42,379 bases of DNA. Source: an uncultured Opitutia bacterium (lineage in GTDB: Bacteria; Verrucomicrobiota; Verrucomicrobiia; Opitutales; Opitutaceae). The notes below the pieces were generated by a model. It ran no database searches, was not told the DNA's origin, and saw nothing but the letters and a program-made list of their open reading frames with translations. Below, one piece after another: positions 26,378-33,644 of the stretch (positions are counted from its first letter, which is position 1; each line of letters starts with the position of its first letter). Where the stretch lies: the NCBI GenBank assembly GCA_903902745.1, contig CAIUWA010000037.1, positions 1-42,379 of the forward strand. The letters are read 5' to 3'. The position numbers were made by a program, and so were the translations under genes.

Positions 26378-27805
26378 ATGACCAAAATCTGCTGCATCGG
26401 TGCCGGCTATGTCGGCGGCCCCACCATGGCGATGATCGCGTTCAAGGCGCCCGACATCACCGTGACGGTTGTCGACATGAACGCCGCGCGCATCGCGGCT
26501 TGGAATTCGGCCGAACTGCCCATCTACGAGCCGGGGCTGGACGCGGTGGTGAAGGCCTGCCGCGGGCGGAATCTTTTTTTCTCCACCCATGTCAAGGAGG
26601 CGATCCGGGAGGCCGACCTGATCTTTGTGGCGGTGAACACGCCGACCAAGACCTACGGCCTCGGTGCGGGCCGGGCCGCCGACCTGCGCTTCATCGAATC
26701 CGTGGCCCGCACGATCGCCGAGGTGGCCGAGACCCCCAAGATCATCATCGAGAAGTCCACGATCCCGGTCCGGACGGCGGAAACGATCAAGACGATCCTC
26801 GCGGCCGGCGGCCGGGCCTTGGACCATCAGGTGCTGTCGAATCCGGAGTTCCTTGCGGAGGGCACCGCGGTCGCCGACCTGCTGGCCCCGGACCGGGTCC
26901 TGATCGGCGGCGAGCGCACGCCCGCCGGGGCGCGGGCGGTGGAGGCGCTGGCCGCGGTCTACGCGCGCTGGGTGCCGCGCGAGAGGATCATCACGACGAA
27001 TCTCTGGTCGGCCGAGCTGTCCAAGCTCGTGGCGAACGCCTTTCTCGCCCAGCGCATTTCCTCGATCAATGCGATCTCCGCGCTCTGCGAGGCGACCGGC
27101 GCCGACATTGACGAGGTGGCCGGGGCCATCGGGCGGGATTCCCGCATCGGGCCGAAATTCCTCAAGGCCTCGGTGGGCTTCGGCGGCTCGTGTTTTCAAA
27201 AGGACATTCTCAATCTCGTCTATCTATGCGAAACCTATGGCTGCCCCGAGGTCGCCGCCTACTGGGAGTCCGTGGTTTCCATCAACGACTGGCAGAAACA
27301 GCGCTTCGCGCAGCGGATTGTGGAGCAGCTGTTCAACACGGTCGCCGACAAGCGCATCGCGGTGCTGGGCTTCGCCTTCAAGAAGGACACGGACGACACG
27401 CGGGAATCGCCGGCCATCAGCGTGGTGCGCGACCTGCTGGCCGAGAATGCGCGCGTGGTGATCTACGACCCGCAGGTCCCGGAACGGCAGATCGTCAAGG
27501 ATGTCCTGGGGCCCGGCAGCGAGAGCGAGCGGCTGACGGTGGCCGTCTCCGCGGAAGCGGCCGCCGAGGGCGCGCACGCGCTGGTGGTGGTGACGGAATG
27601 GGACGAATTTGCCACGATCGACTTTGCGCGGATCCTCGCGCGGATGCAGCGGCCGGCCTTTGTGTTCGACGGGCGCAACCTTCTGCCGCTCGAAAAACTG
27701 CGGGCGCTGGGTTTCCGGGCCTTTGGCATCGGGAAGCCGGCCGCCGAACTCGCCGCCCCGGTCATTGTCTCCGAGACGTTGGAACCGGTCCTCGCGGCGG
27801 TTTAG
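26378..27805 (+). CDS. ugd: UDP-glucose 6-dehydrogenase, animal-like type
   Basis: Oxidises UDP-glucose to UDP-glucuronate with two NAD+, supplying an acidic sugar for the polysaccharide. The 475-aa protein has '[10 protein letters not shown]' (NAD fold), '[10 protein letters not shown]', '[18 protein letters not shown]', '[12 protein letters not shown]', '[12 protein letters not shown]' and the catalytic cysteine C272 in '[10 protein letters not shown]'. The phrases '[15 protein letters not shown]', '[12 protein letters not shown]' and '[16 protein letters not shown]' resemble animal UGDH more than the shorter E. coli or Bacillus enzymes. It is 73 bp after the sugar transferase gene and likely in the same transcript. 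Confidence 0.96.
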   Translation: MTKICCIGAGYVGGPTMAMIAFKAPDITVTVVDMNAARIAAWNSAELPIYEPGLDAVVKACRGRNLFFSTHVKEAIREADLIFVAVNTPTKTYGLGAGRAADLRFIESVARTIAEVAETPKIIIEKSTIPVRTAETIKTILAAGGRALDHQVLSNPEFLAEGTAVADLLAPDRVLIGGERTPAGARAVEALAAVYARWVPRERIITTNLWSAELSKLVANAFLAQRISSINAISALCEATGADIDEVAGAIGRDSRIGPKFLKASVGFGGSCFQKDILNLVYLCETYGCPEVAAYWESVVSINDWQKQRFAQRIVEQLFNTVADKRIAVLGFAFKKDTDDTRESPAISVVRDLLAENARVVIYDPQVPERQIVKDVLGPGSESERLTVAVSAEAAAEGAHALVVVTEWDEFATIDFARILARMQRPAFVFDGRNLLPLEKLRALGFRAFGIGKPAAELAAPVIVSETLEPVLAAV

Positions 27806-27901
27806 TCTGCGGCAGCGGCGCGGTGCCCGGTGGCGGGAAAATTACCGTGAAGTTTTGGCGGCTTTGCGTTTGATTCAATCCATCACTCTGCATCCCTCCC
27901 C

Positions 27902-28789
27902 ATGAAAAACCCGGTAATGTCGGCGATTGGTTGGGTCGCGGCCGGCTTGTGGGTCGTGGCGGTCCTTGACGGGGCCGAACTGCGGAAGGACGTCGAGTAC
28001 GGCCAGGCGGGAGGGGAACGGTTGCTCCTCGATGCCAGCGTGCCCGCGGGTGCGGGCCCGTTCCCGGTCGCGATTCTGGTGCACGGTGGCGGCTGGAGCG
28101 GAGGCGACAAGGCGGGCAGCAACCATCCCGGTGACGGCGCCGACATCTCGCCATGGTTTGCGCCGCTGACCGCGGCGGGCTTCACCTGGTTTTCGATCAA
28201 CTACCGGTTGGCCCCGCAAAACCGCTGGCCGGCCTGTCTGGAGGACGTGCAGACCGCCATTCGCTGGGTCAAGGTGCACGCCGCCGAGTTCAAGGGCGAT
28301 CCACGGCGGATCGTGCTCGTGGGCCATTCGGCGGGGGGACACTTGGTGTGCCTCGCGGCCGTACTGGCGGCGGACGACACGCGGGTGCAGGCCGTCGTTG
28401 GCTTCGCCCCGGTGACCGACTTCGAACAGGAATTGCCGGTCCGCGGCGGGCTGAGTCCCTCGCTGCAGAATTTGCACAACCGGCCGAAAGAGATGACGCC
28501 CGGGGCGCTCGCGCTGTTGCGTGAAACCTCGCCGATCAACCACGTGCAGGCTGGCCTGCCGCCGTTTCTCCTCCTGCACGGCGATGGCGACAAAACCGTG
28601 CCGCTGGAACAGTCGCGCAATTTCCAGGCGAAGTTGCGTGCCAGCGGGGTGCCGTGCGAGCTGCTCATCATCCCCGGCGCACCCCACGGACTGCTCACAT
28701 GGGACAAGTTTGATCCGGACTACGCCGCCAAAATGACGGCGTGGTTGCAACGCACCCTCGGCGGTAAGCGGCTAGCCGCCTACCGCTGA
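27902..28789 (+). CDS. Alpha/beta-hydrolase, BD-FAE/carbohydrate esterase-like
   Basis: A 295-aa secreted or membrane-anchored hydrolase. It has an N-terminal hydrophobic segment, the oxyanion motif 'HGGGWSGGD', the nucleophile elbow 'GHSAGG', the acid in 'LHGDGDKTVP' and the catalytic His in 'GAPHGLL'. This set defines the family of small esterases that remove acyl groups from sugars or act as feruloyl/acetyl esterases. Its place next to polysaccharide genes fits a role in trimming acyl groups, but the substrate is not visible. It starts about 97 bp after ugd. Confidence 0.88.
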   Translation: MKNPVMSAIGWVAAGLWVVAVLDGAELRKDVEYGQAGGERLLLDASVPAGAGPFPVAILVHGGGWSGGDKAGSNHPGDGADISPWFAPLTAAGFTWFSINYRLAPQNRWPACLEDVQTAIRWVKVHAAEFKGDPRRIVLVGHSAGGHLVCLAAVLAADDTRVQAVVGFAPVTDFEQELPVRGGLSPSLQNLHNRPKEMTPGALALLRETSPINHVQAGLPPFLLLHGDGDKTVPLEQSRNFQAKLRASGVPCELLIIPGAPHGLLTWDKFDPDYAAKMTAWLQRTLGGKRLAAYR

Positions 28790-28794
28790 GGGGC

Positions 28795-28950
28795 GGGGAA
28801 TTGGTAATTGGGAATTAGTAATTGGTGGGGATCGGTTTGCTGGCAGTGAGGGGCTGTCTGACACGTTGTGTTACCCGGCCGGGAGCGGCGGTTTCCAGCC
28901 GGCCTAATTCCCAATTCCAAATTACCAATTACTAACTACCAACTCCCCCC
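28795..28950. repeat. Heptad repeat arranged as an inverted repeat (AATTGGT family)
   Basis: The left arm (28799-28826) is four heptads of the form AATTRGK: AATTGGT, then AATTGGG, then AATTAGT, then AATTGGT. The right arm (about 28902-28943) holds the same kind of heptads in inverse orientation, six copies. The arms are bounded by G and C runs and enclose about 75 bp. The gap between the esterase and the 656-aa gene holds nothing else recognisable. Confidence 0.85.
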
Positions 28951-29084
28951 GCTCGCGTCCCGCGGGCGGGTTCGACAAATCTCTTGCTTCACTCCCGCCG
29001 CGTGAAGACTATCGACCGACTGTCAACACCGACCCGCTCTGACCAAGCAACCACGTGGGCTCAGGCCCGCTTTCCGCTGATTAC

Positions 29085-31055
29085 ATGGACGAAAATGCTC
29101 CGCAGGAAAATCCGCCGCCGGATTTCAACAAGATCGACCTGACCCAACTCCAAAGCTTCAGCTTTGGGACGCAATGGACGCAGGACAAAAATGCCCGTGA
29201 AGCCCGGCCGGACCGCCGTGAAGGCGTGCCCGACCGTCGCGACGATCGCGGGGCGCCCGACCGCCGCGACCGGCGGGCCTTTCGCAAGCCGGCGGGTGAC
29301 GCCCCGGCCCCGGGTGGCGCGCCCGCCCCGGCGGGTCCCGGCGGTGACGCCCGGCCCCCGCGCCGTGACTATGCCGGCCCCGGCGGTCCGCGGCGGGATC
29401 AGGGTGAATTCCGCGGTGGCCCGCGCCGGGACGGCCCGGGCGGCGAGGGTGGCGGCCGCTTTGCCCCACGGGGCGGACAGCCGTACGAGCGCGCCATGCC
29501 GTATGAGAGCCCTTATTTCGCAGCCACATTTTATCCCGAGGACACCAGTTTCGCTACCCTCGCAAAAACCATTCGCGCCTCCTGCCGCACGTTCGAACTT
29601 TTCGACATCGCGCGGACCGTGATCGGCAAGCCCGACCGGTTTGTCGTGGTGGTCCAGCGCAAGCCGGCGGCCGGCGCCTCGGCTGCGGCTGAGCCGGCCA
29701 AACCCGCGCCTTTCTACATTTCGGCGCCCGATGGGATTCCCTTCGAGAGCGAGGAACAGGCGATCGCCCATGTCCTGAGCAAGCACCTCGGGGTGTTTTT
29801 TGACACGGCCGAGGTCGAGGTGGAGCCGCCCAAGGGGAATTTCCAAGTCGTCAACAAGTGCGGGGTCACCGGCGAATTGCTCGCGCCGCCCAACTACCAC
29901 CGCTACAGCCAGATCATCCAGCAGCATCATGCCACGCAGCTGGCCCGCATGTCGTTCGAGTCCTTCCGCGCGAAGATTGAGACGATCCGCGATCCCGAGG
30001 TCATCAACCAGTGGCTAGCGAAGATGAAAAAGGCCACGCGCTACACGTGGAAAACTTCCGCCAAGCCGGCCCCGGCCAAGCCGGCCGCCGCCCCCGAAGC
30101 TGTGACGGACAACACCGCCGTGCCTGAGACGGCAGCGGCCCAGCCCGTTGCTGCACCGGCTGCGGAGTCCGCTCCGACTCCTGCCGATGTGGCACCCCAG
30201 GCCGCCGCTCCGGAAGCTCCGGTGGCAGCTCCGGCTCCCGCGGCCGAATCCGCCCCGGCGGCTCCGGCTGCGCTGGCGTTCGACACGCTGGAGGAGGCCC
30301 GCACCCATTTGTTGACCAACGCCCGCGAAAAAGTCGTGCGCCTCGCCGAGAACGCGCGCTTTCACGGCAAGATCATCGAAGTGCTCCCGCCGGGTGAAAT
30401 CCGCCGCGCCGTCGAAAGCACGCTGGACCGCCAGGGTCGTTTCCCGCTCGACACCGCCAACGCGCTCCGCGGCCGCCTGCGGCGCGAGGGCTTCACCATT
30501 TTCAAGAAGGGCTCGAAGGGCATCAGCTATGTCTGCGCCGTGAAGCGGAAATTCCGCGTCCCCGGCCAGGTCTTCGCCGACAGCATCGGCGCGCTCATCT
30601 CGTTCATCGAGGCCAACCCGATGGGCAAGGCGAGCGAGCTGCCCGTCAAATTCCTCGGCTTCACGCCCGCCGCCCCGGCGGCTCCGGCTGCCGGTGAGGC
30701 CGCGACTCCTGCTCCCGTTCCCGCTCCGGTGCTGACCATCGAGCAGCGCACCCAGCTCAACCGCATGCAGGGCGACCTCGCGTGGCTGGTACACGAGGGC
30801 TACGTGACGGAGTTCATCGACGGCCGTCTCTTTGCCGCTCCGCCCATGGTGGAATCCCGCAAGAAGGAAATCGAGGCGACTGAAGTTGATCCCGAGAATT
30901 TCCCCGAGGCGCCCGCCAGCGTGGAATCCAGGCCGGTCCGCGCGGATTCACCGCCTCCGGCAGATTCCCCGGTCGTGAGCGAAACGCCGGAGCCCGTCGT
31001 CGAAGCACCCGTGCCCGTTGCGGAACCGCCGTCCGAGCCGCCGCCTGCCTCGTAA
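29085..31055 (+). CDS. Orphan protein with Arg/Gly-rich disordered N-terminus and Ala/Pro linkers
   Basis: A 656-aa protein of unknown function. Residues about 45-130 are low complexity, rich in Arg, Asp, Gly and Pro ('PDRRDDRGAPDRRDRR', 'GGPRRDGPGGEGGG'), as in disordered RNA-binding tails. Three compact parts follow: about 135-330 ('YFAATFYPEDTSFATLAKTIRASCRTFELFD', 'QWLAKMKKATRYTW'), about 397-540 ('HGKIIEVLPPGEIRRAVESTLDRQGRFPLDTANALRGRL', helix-rich, possibly winged-helix) and about 565-625. They are joined by Ala/Pro/Glu linkers. The ATG at 29085 is preferred over the GTG ten codons upstream. A nucleic-acid role is suggested by composition only. It is convergent with tsaE. Confidence 0.8.
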   Translation: MDENAPQENPPPDFNKIDLTQLQSFSFGTQWTQDKNAREARPDRREGVPDRRDDRGAPDRRDRRAFRKPAGDAPAPGGAPAPAGPGGDARPPRRDYAGPGGPRRDQGEFRGGPRRDGPGGEGGGRFAPRGGQPYERAMPYESPYFAATFYPEDTSFATLAKTIRASCRTFELFDIARTVIGKPDRFVVVVQRKPAAGASAAAEPAKPAPFYISAPDGIPFESEEQAIAHVLSKHLGVFFDTAEVEVEPPKGNFQVVNKCGVTGELLAPPNYHRYSQIIQQHHATQLARMSFESFRAKIETIRDPEVINQWLAKMKKATRYTWKTSAKPAPAKPAAAPEAVTDNTAVPETAAAQPVAAPAAESAPTPADVAPQAAAPEAPVAAPAPAAESAPAAPAALAFDTLEEARTHLLTNAREKVVRLAENARFHGKIIEVLPPGEIRRAVESTLDRQGRFPLDTANALRGRLRREGFTIFKKGSKGISYVCAVKRKFRVPGQVFADSIGALISFIEANPMGKASELPVKFLGFTPAAPAAPAAGEAATPAPVPAPVLTIEQRTQLNRMQGDLAWLVHEGYVTEFIDGRLFAAPPMVESRKKEIEATEVDPENFPEAPASVESRPVRADSPPPADSPVVSETPEPVVEAPVPVAEPPSEPPPAS

Positions 31056-31056
31056 T

Positions 31057-31081
31057 GTAGGGGCGCACCTCGTGTGCGCCC
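31057..31081 (+). repeat. REP-like element 1 (GTAG + palindrome)
   Basis: GTAG (31057-31060) is followed at once by the 8-bp stem GGGCGCAC (31061-31068) with GTGCGCCC (31074-31081), loop CTCGT. It begins two bases after the stop codon of the 656-aa gene. Confidence 0.85.
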
Positions 31082-31094
31082 GGTTTGTTTCCTC

Positions 31095-31182
31095 GTAGGG
31101 CCCGACCTTGGTCGCGGCTGGTTTGAACGACGACGTTGCCGTATGACTAAGCGAAGAGGCAGCGAGCAAGCTCGGGCCCTAC
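31095..31182. repeat. Inverted REP pair (BIME-like element)
   Basis: Two 20-bp units face each other: GTAGGGCCCGACCTTGGTCG at 31095-31114 and, on the minus strand, GTAGGGCCCGAGCTTGCTCG at 31182-31163. The terminal 11 bp are identical. The units differ only at two positions, which pair with each other, so both hairpins (CGACC/GGTCG and CGAGC/GCTCG) stay perfect. Confidence 0.9.
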
Positions 31183-31193
31183 AAGGTTGAACC

Positions 31194-31218
31194 GGCGCAC
31201 CTCAGCGAGGTGGCCTAC
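31194..31218 (-). repeat. REP-like element 4 (GTAG + palindrome, minus strand)
   Basis: On the minus strand GTAG (31218-31215) is followed by GCCACCTC-GCT-GAGGTG-CGCC; the stem is CACCTC/GAGGTG (31212-31207 with 31203-31198), extended by GC pairs with one bulge. It closes the repeat cluster 20 bp from the tsaE stop. Confidence 0.8.
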
Positions 31219-31237
31219 AGCTGAAAGGGCGCGTTAC

Positions 31238-31678
31238 TCACCGCAGGCGGATCGGGTGCCGACCGTCCGCCGTGATGCCGAGATCGAGATGCAGTGTGCC
31301 GGCGGGCAGCCAGGCGGCGATGTTGTCGGGCCATTCGATGGCCAGGCAATAGGGCGAAACGAGGAAATCCTCCAGCATCAGGGAGTCGAGCTGGGCGGCG
31401 TTCACGAGCCGGTAGGCATCAAGGTGGGCCAGCAGGCGTCCGGGCCCGCGATGCAGGGAGTAGAGTGTAAACGTGGGGCTTGTGACCGGCTCCGTAATAC
31501 CGAAGGCCCGGGCGAGTCCCTGCACGAAGGTGGTTTTGCCGACGCCAAGGTCGCCATGAAGGGCCAGCACCGCGTCGGCTGGCAGAACGGCCGCGAGCTC
31601 AGCGGCCAGCTCCTGCATTTCCTCGGCGGACGCCGTGTCCACTCCGGCGCGCAGCTTATCGTAAATGTTCGTAGCCAC
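31238..31678 (-). CDS. tsaE: tRNA threonylcarbamoyladenosine (t6A) synthesis ATPase TsaE
   Basis: The ATPase of the TsaB-TsaD-TsaE complex, which makes t6A37 in tRNAs reading ANN codons. The P-loop is 'LHGDLGVGKTTFVQGL'; 'VTSPTFTLYSLH', 'LAHLDAYRL' and 'LAIEWPDNI' are the other family motifs. The GTG at 31678 gives 146 residues, the usual size, and overlaps the end of thiL by 23 bp, indicating translational coupling. A longer frame starting inside thiL has no family-like sequence. No tsaB or tsaD is in the window. Its start codon is the least certain part. Confidence 0.92.
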   Translation of the reverse strand: MATNIYDKLRAGVDTASAEEMQELAAELAAVLPADAVLALHGDLGVGKTTFVQGLARAFGITEPVTSPTFTLYSLHRGPGRLLAHLDAYRLVNAAQLDSLMLEDFLVSPYCLAIEWPDNIAAWLPAGTLHLDLGITADGRHPIRLR

Positions 31679-32585
31679 GATAATCGTCGGGATTGAGCGC
31701 GCCCACCGGCCAGGCAGCGGTGGCAACAAAGCATCCAATGCAGCTGAGCCGGGTGCGGGGAAAGGACTTCCGCCATGCCCGCGCAAACGCGCTGCGGTCG
31801 GTCGAGCGGGCCACGGCGAAGACCAGTTCGTAATCCTCCCCCTCGCCGAGCGCGGCGGCGAGCGTCGCGCCCGCCCGACGCGGAATCCCGGCGGAATCGA
31901 GGGCGGGCCGGGTCCCGCGCGGTGTCAGGGCGTGCAGGTCCTTGGCGAGGCCGTCACTGACATCCATCATCGCGCGAACCGCGGCCTGGCGCGCGAGCCA
32001 GGCCCCTTCCGCCAGGCGAGGTACGAATTTAAAATGATGTCCGCTGCGCCGGCTGCCACCGAGCCGGCCGGTGACATAAATCCAGTCGCCCTGGCGCGCG
32101 CCGGTGCGGGCCACCACCCGGGTGCCGGCGGCGCGGCCGAGCAGCGTGAGGCTGGCGGCGACCACGCCGTCGGCCTGGGCGACATCGCCGCCGACGATGG
32201 CCACGCCGTAGCGCCGGGCACAGGTGGCAAGGCCGCGATAAAACTGCTCCAGCCATTTCCGGCTGACGCGCCCATCGAGGGTGAGCGCGAGCACGGCCGC
32301 GGTGGGCCGCCCGCCCATGGCCGCGAGATCGCTGAGGTTGCGCTTCAATAGTTTCGCGCCGGCGGCGCGGGGTGGCACCGCGGCGTCAAAGTGCCGGCCG
32401 TAGATGACGGGATCGACCGTGATGAGCTGCCGGCCGTGCGCGGCCGGCAGGACGGCACAATCATCCCCGATGCCGAAGGGCGAGCGCGGCGACGCCGATC
32501 CCAGCCAGCGCCGGATGCAGGCGATGAGCTTTTCCTCGCCGAGAGCGGAAACGGATTCCCGGAAAATTTTGGTGAAAGGGGACAC
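31656..32585 (-). CDS. thiL: Thiamine-monophosphate kinase
   Basis: Phosphorylates thiamine monophosphate to the active diphosphate. The 309-aa protein shows 'SALGEEKLIACIRRWLG', 'FGIGDDCAVLP', 'TVDPVIYGRHFD', 'LKRNLSDLAAMGGRPTAAVLALTL', 'AIVGGDVAQADG', 'MMDVSDGLAKDL' and 'GEGEDYELVFA', all family motifs of the PurM-like fold. The GTG at 32585 puts the family start ('SPFTKIFRESVSALGEEKL') at the N-terminus; an upstream start at 32630 would add 15 residues without similarity. It overlaps tsaE downstream. A REP pair separates it from the CPBP gene upstream. Confidence 0.93.
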   Translation of the reverse strand: MSPFTKIFRESVSALGEEKLIACIRRWLGSASPRSPFGIGDDCAVLPAAHGRQLITVDPVIYGRHFDAAVPPRAAGAKLLKRNLSDLAAMGGRPTAAVLALTLDGRVSRKWLEQFYRGLATCARRYGVAIVGGDVAQADGVVAASLTLLGRAAGTRVVARTGARQGDWIYVTGRLGGSRRSGHHFKFVPRLAEGAWLARQAAVRAMMDVSDGLAKDLHALTPRGTRPALDSAGIPRRAGATLAAALGEGEDYELVFAVARSTDRSAFARAWRKSFPRTRLSCIGCFVATAAWPVGALNPDDYRGYEHLR

Positions 32586-32658
32586 TTGTCCCGCGGAGTT
32601 ACGCCGGGCCGGCCCGGGAAGACAAATCATCCCTGCTGGTCGGGGTGTTGCCAGTTCG

Positions 32659-32684
32659 GTAGGGCGGTGACTCCGCTCACCGCC
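32659..32684 (+). repeat. REP-like element 5
   Basis: GTAG (32659-32662) is followed by the perfect 8-bp stem GGCGGTGA (32663-32670) with TCACCGCC (32677-32684), loop CTCCGC. Confidence 0.88.
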
Positions 32685-32746
32685 GGGAATGTCTCTTGAA
32701 TCCAGCCGGAGTCATTCGCCATCGGATGGGCTCTGTCCTTGTGCCC

Positions 32747-32772
32747 GGCGCGGAGCGGAGTCCGCGCCCTAC
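32747..32772 (-). repeat. REP-like element 6, inverted partner of element 5
   Basis: Read on the minus strand: GTAG (32772-32769), then GGCGCGGA with TCCGCGCC around loop CTCCGC. Loop, GTAG head and stem base equal those of element 5. The differing stem bases are matched on both sides, so pairing is kept. The 62 bp between the two elements hold nothing recognisable. Confidence 0.88.
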
Positions 32773-32790
32773 CGGTCGGAAACCATCCCC

Positions 32791-33609
32791 TCACATGCCG
32801 ATGCCCGCGAATATCAGCACGGCCGTGTTGAGGTTGAACAGGCCGTGGGCGATCATCGTCACGCGTATGTCTCCGGTGCGCTCGTAGACGAGCGAGAAAA
32901 CCACGGCGAGGGCGACGAGGGGGGCGAAGCTGGCGAGGTTCCAATGCAGCGCCGCGAAAATGCACGCGGGTCCCAGCAGGGCCAGCCAGTGGGGCAGCCA
33001 CCCGCGGGCGAAGCGGAAGATGGCGCCGCGATGGACCAGTTCCTCGGTGAACGGTGCCAGCACCACGGCGAAGCTGATGAGAAAGCCCAGCCAGAGGGGA
33101 TCCCGCGCGTTGGCAAAAATGTCGATGGCCTCCTGCTTCTCCAGCGGAATGCCCAGCGCCCCGAGGCCGTTCTGCCAGACGAGCATCACGAGGATGACCA
33201 ACGGCCAGACCGCGAGAAAGGTGAGCGCGCCGGAGAGCCAGGGAATTTTTCCTCGCACCGGCGCGGGCGTGGCCACCGGCCGGGGATCGAGCCGCGGTTT
33301 TGCGAGCAGCCACGCGATGATCATGCCGGCGTCCGTTCCGGCACTGGCCATGATCAGCCGCATTTCCGGGGTCAGGCTGGCAACGGATGCGAGCAGTTGG
33401 AAGACGATGAATTGCACCAGGAAGCCGCCGGCATAAATTCCCCACAGGAAAAACAGGAAATTGAGGGGCGGGATTTCCCACTTGGGTAGGAGCGGCATGA
33501 CGGGTCGCGTCCGCGCCGTCGGGCTGAGCGCCATGCGCCAGAGCACGGCCAGTCCGGCGAGGATCAGGACAGCCTCAAAGGCGACCGCGATGGCGGAGGG
33601 GGAAGGCAT
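32791..33609 (-). CDS. CPBP-family intramembrane protease
   Basis: A 272-aa membrane protein with about seven to eight hydrophobic segments and the CPBP (CAAX protease/bacteriocin-processing, Rce1-like) motifs: E189-E190-xxx-R194 ('TEELVHRG'), H222 in 'FAALHWN' and H255-xxx-N259 ('MIAHGLFN'). These are the metal and catalytic residues of the family, so it is predicted active. Substrates in bacteria are mostly unknown. It lies 35 bp after pyrC and 205 bp before thiL on the same strand, so it may be a passenger of the pyr operon. Confidence 0.9.
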   Translation of the reverse strand: MPSPSAIAVAFEAVLILAGLAVLWRMALSPTARTRPVMPLLPKWEIPPLNFLFFLWGIYAGGFLVQFIVFQLLASVASLTPEMRLIMASAGTDAGMIIAWLLAKPRLDPRPVATPAPVRGKIPWLSGALTFLAVWPLVILVMLVWQNGLGALGIPLEKQEAIDIFANARDPLWLGFLISFAVVLAPFTEELVHRGAIFRFARGWLPHWLALLGPACIFAALHWNLASFAPLVALAVVFSLVYERTGDIRVTMIAHGLFNLNTAVLIFAGIGM

Positions 33610-33644
33610 GACGGACCAGAGCGGCGCGTGAGGGAAAACGCACC

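Noticed and set aside
28795-28950. CRISPR array
   Set aside because: The 7-bp units have no spacers between them and are arranged in inverted arms; no cas genes are present.
31095-31182. Rho-independent terminator pair
   Set aside because: The hairpins have no T runs and carry GTAG heads; REP elements explain them better.
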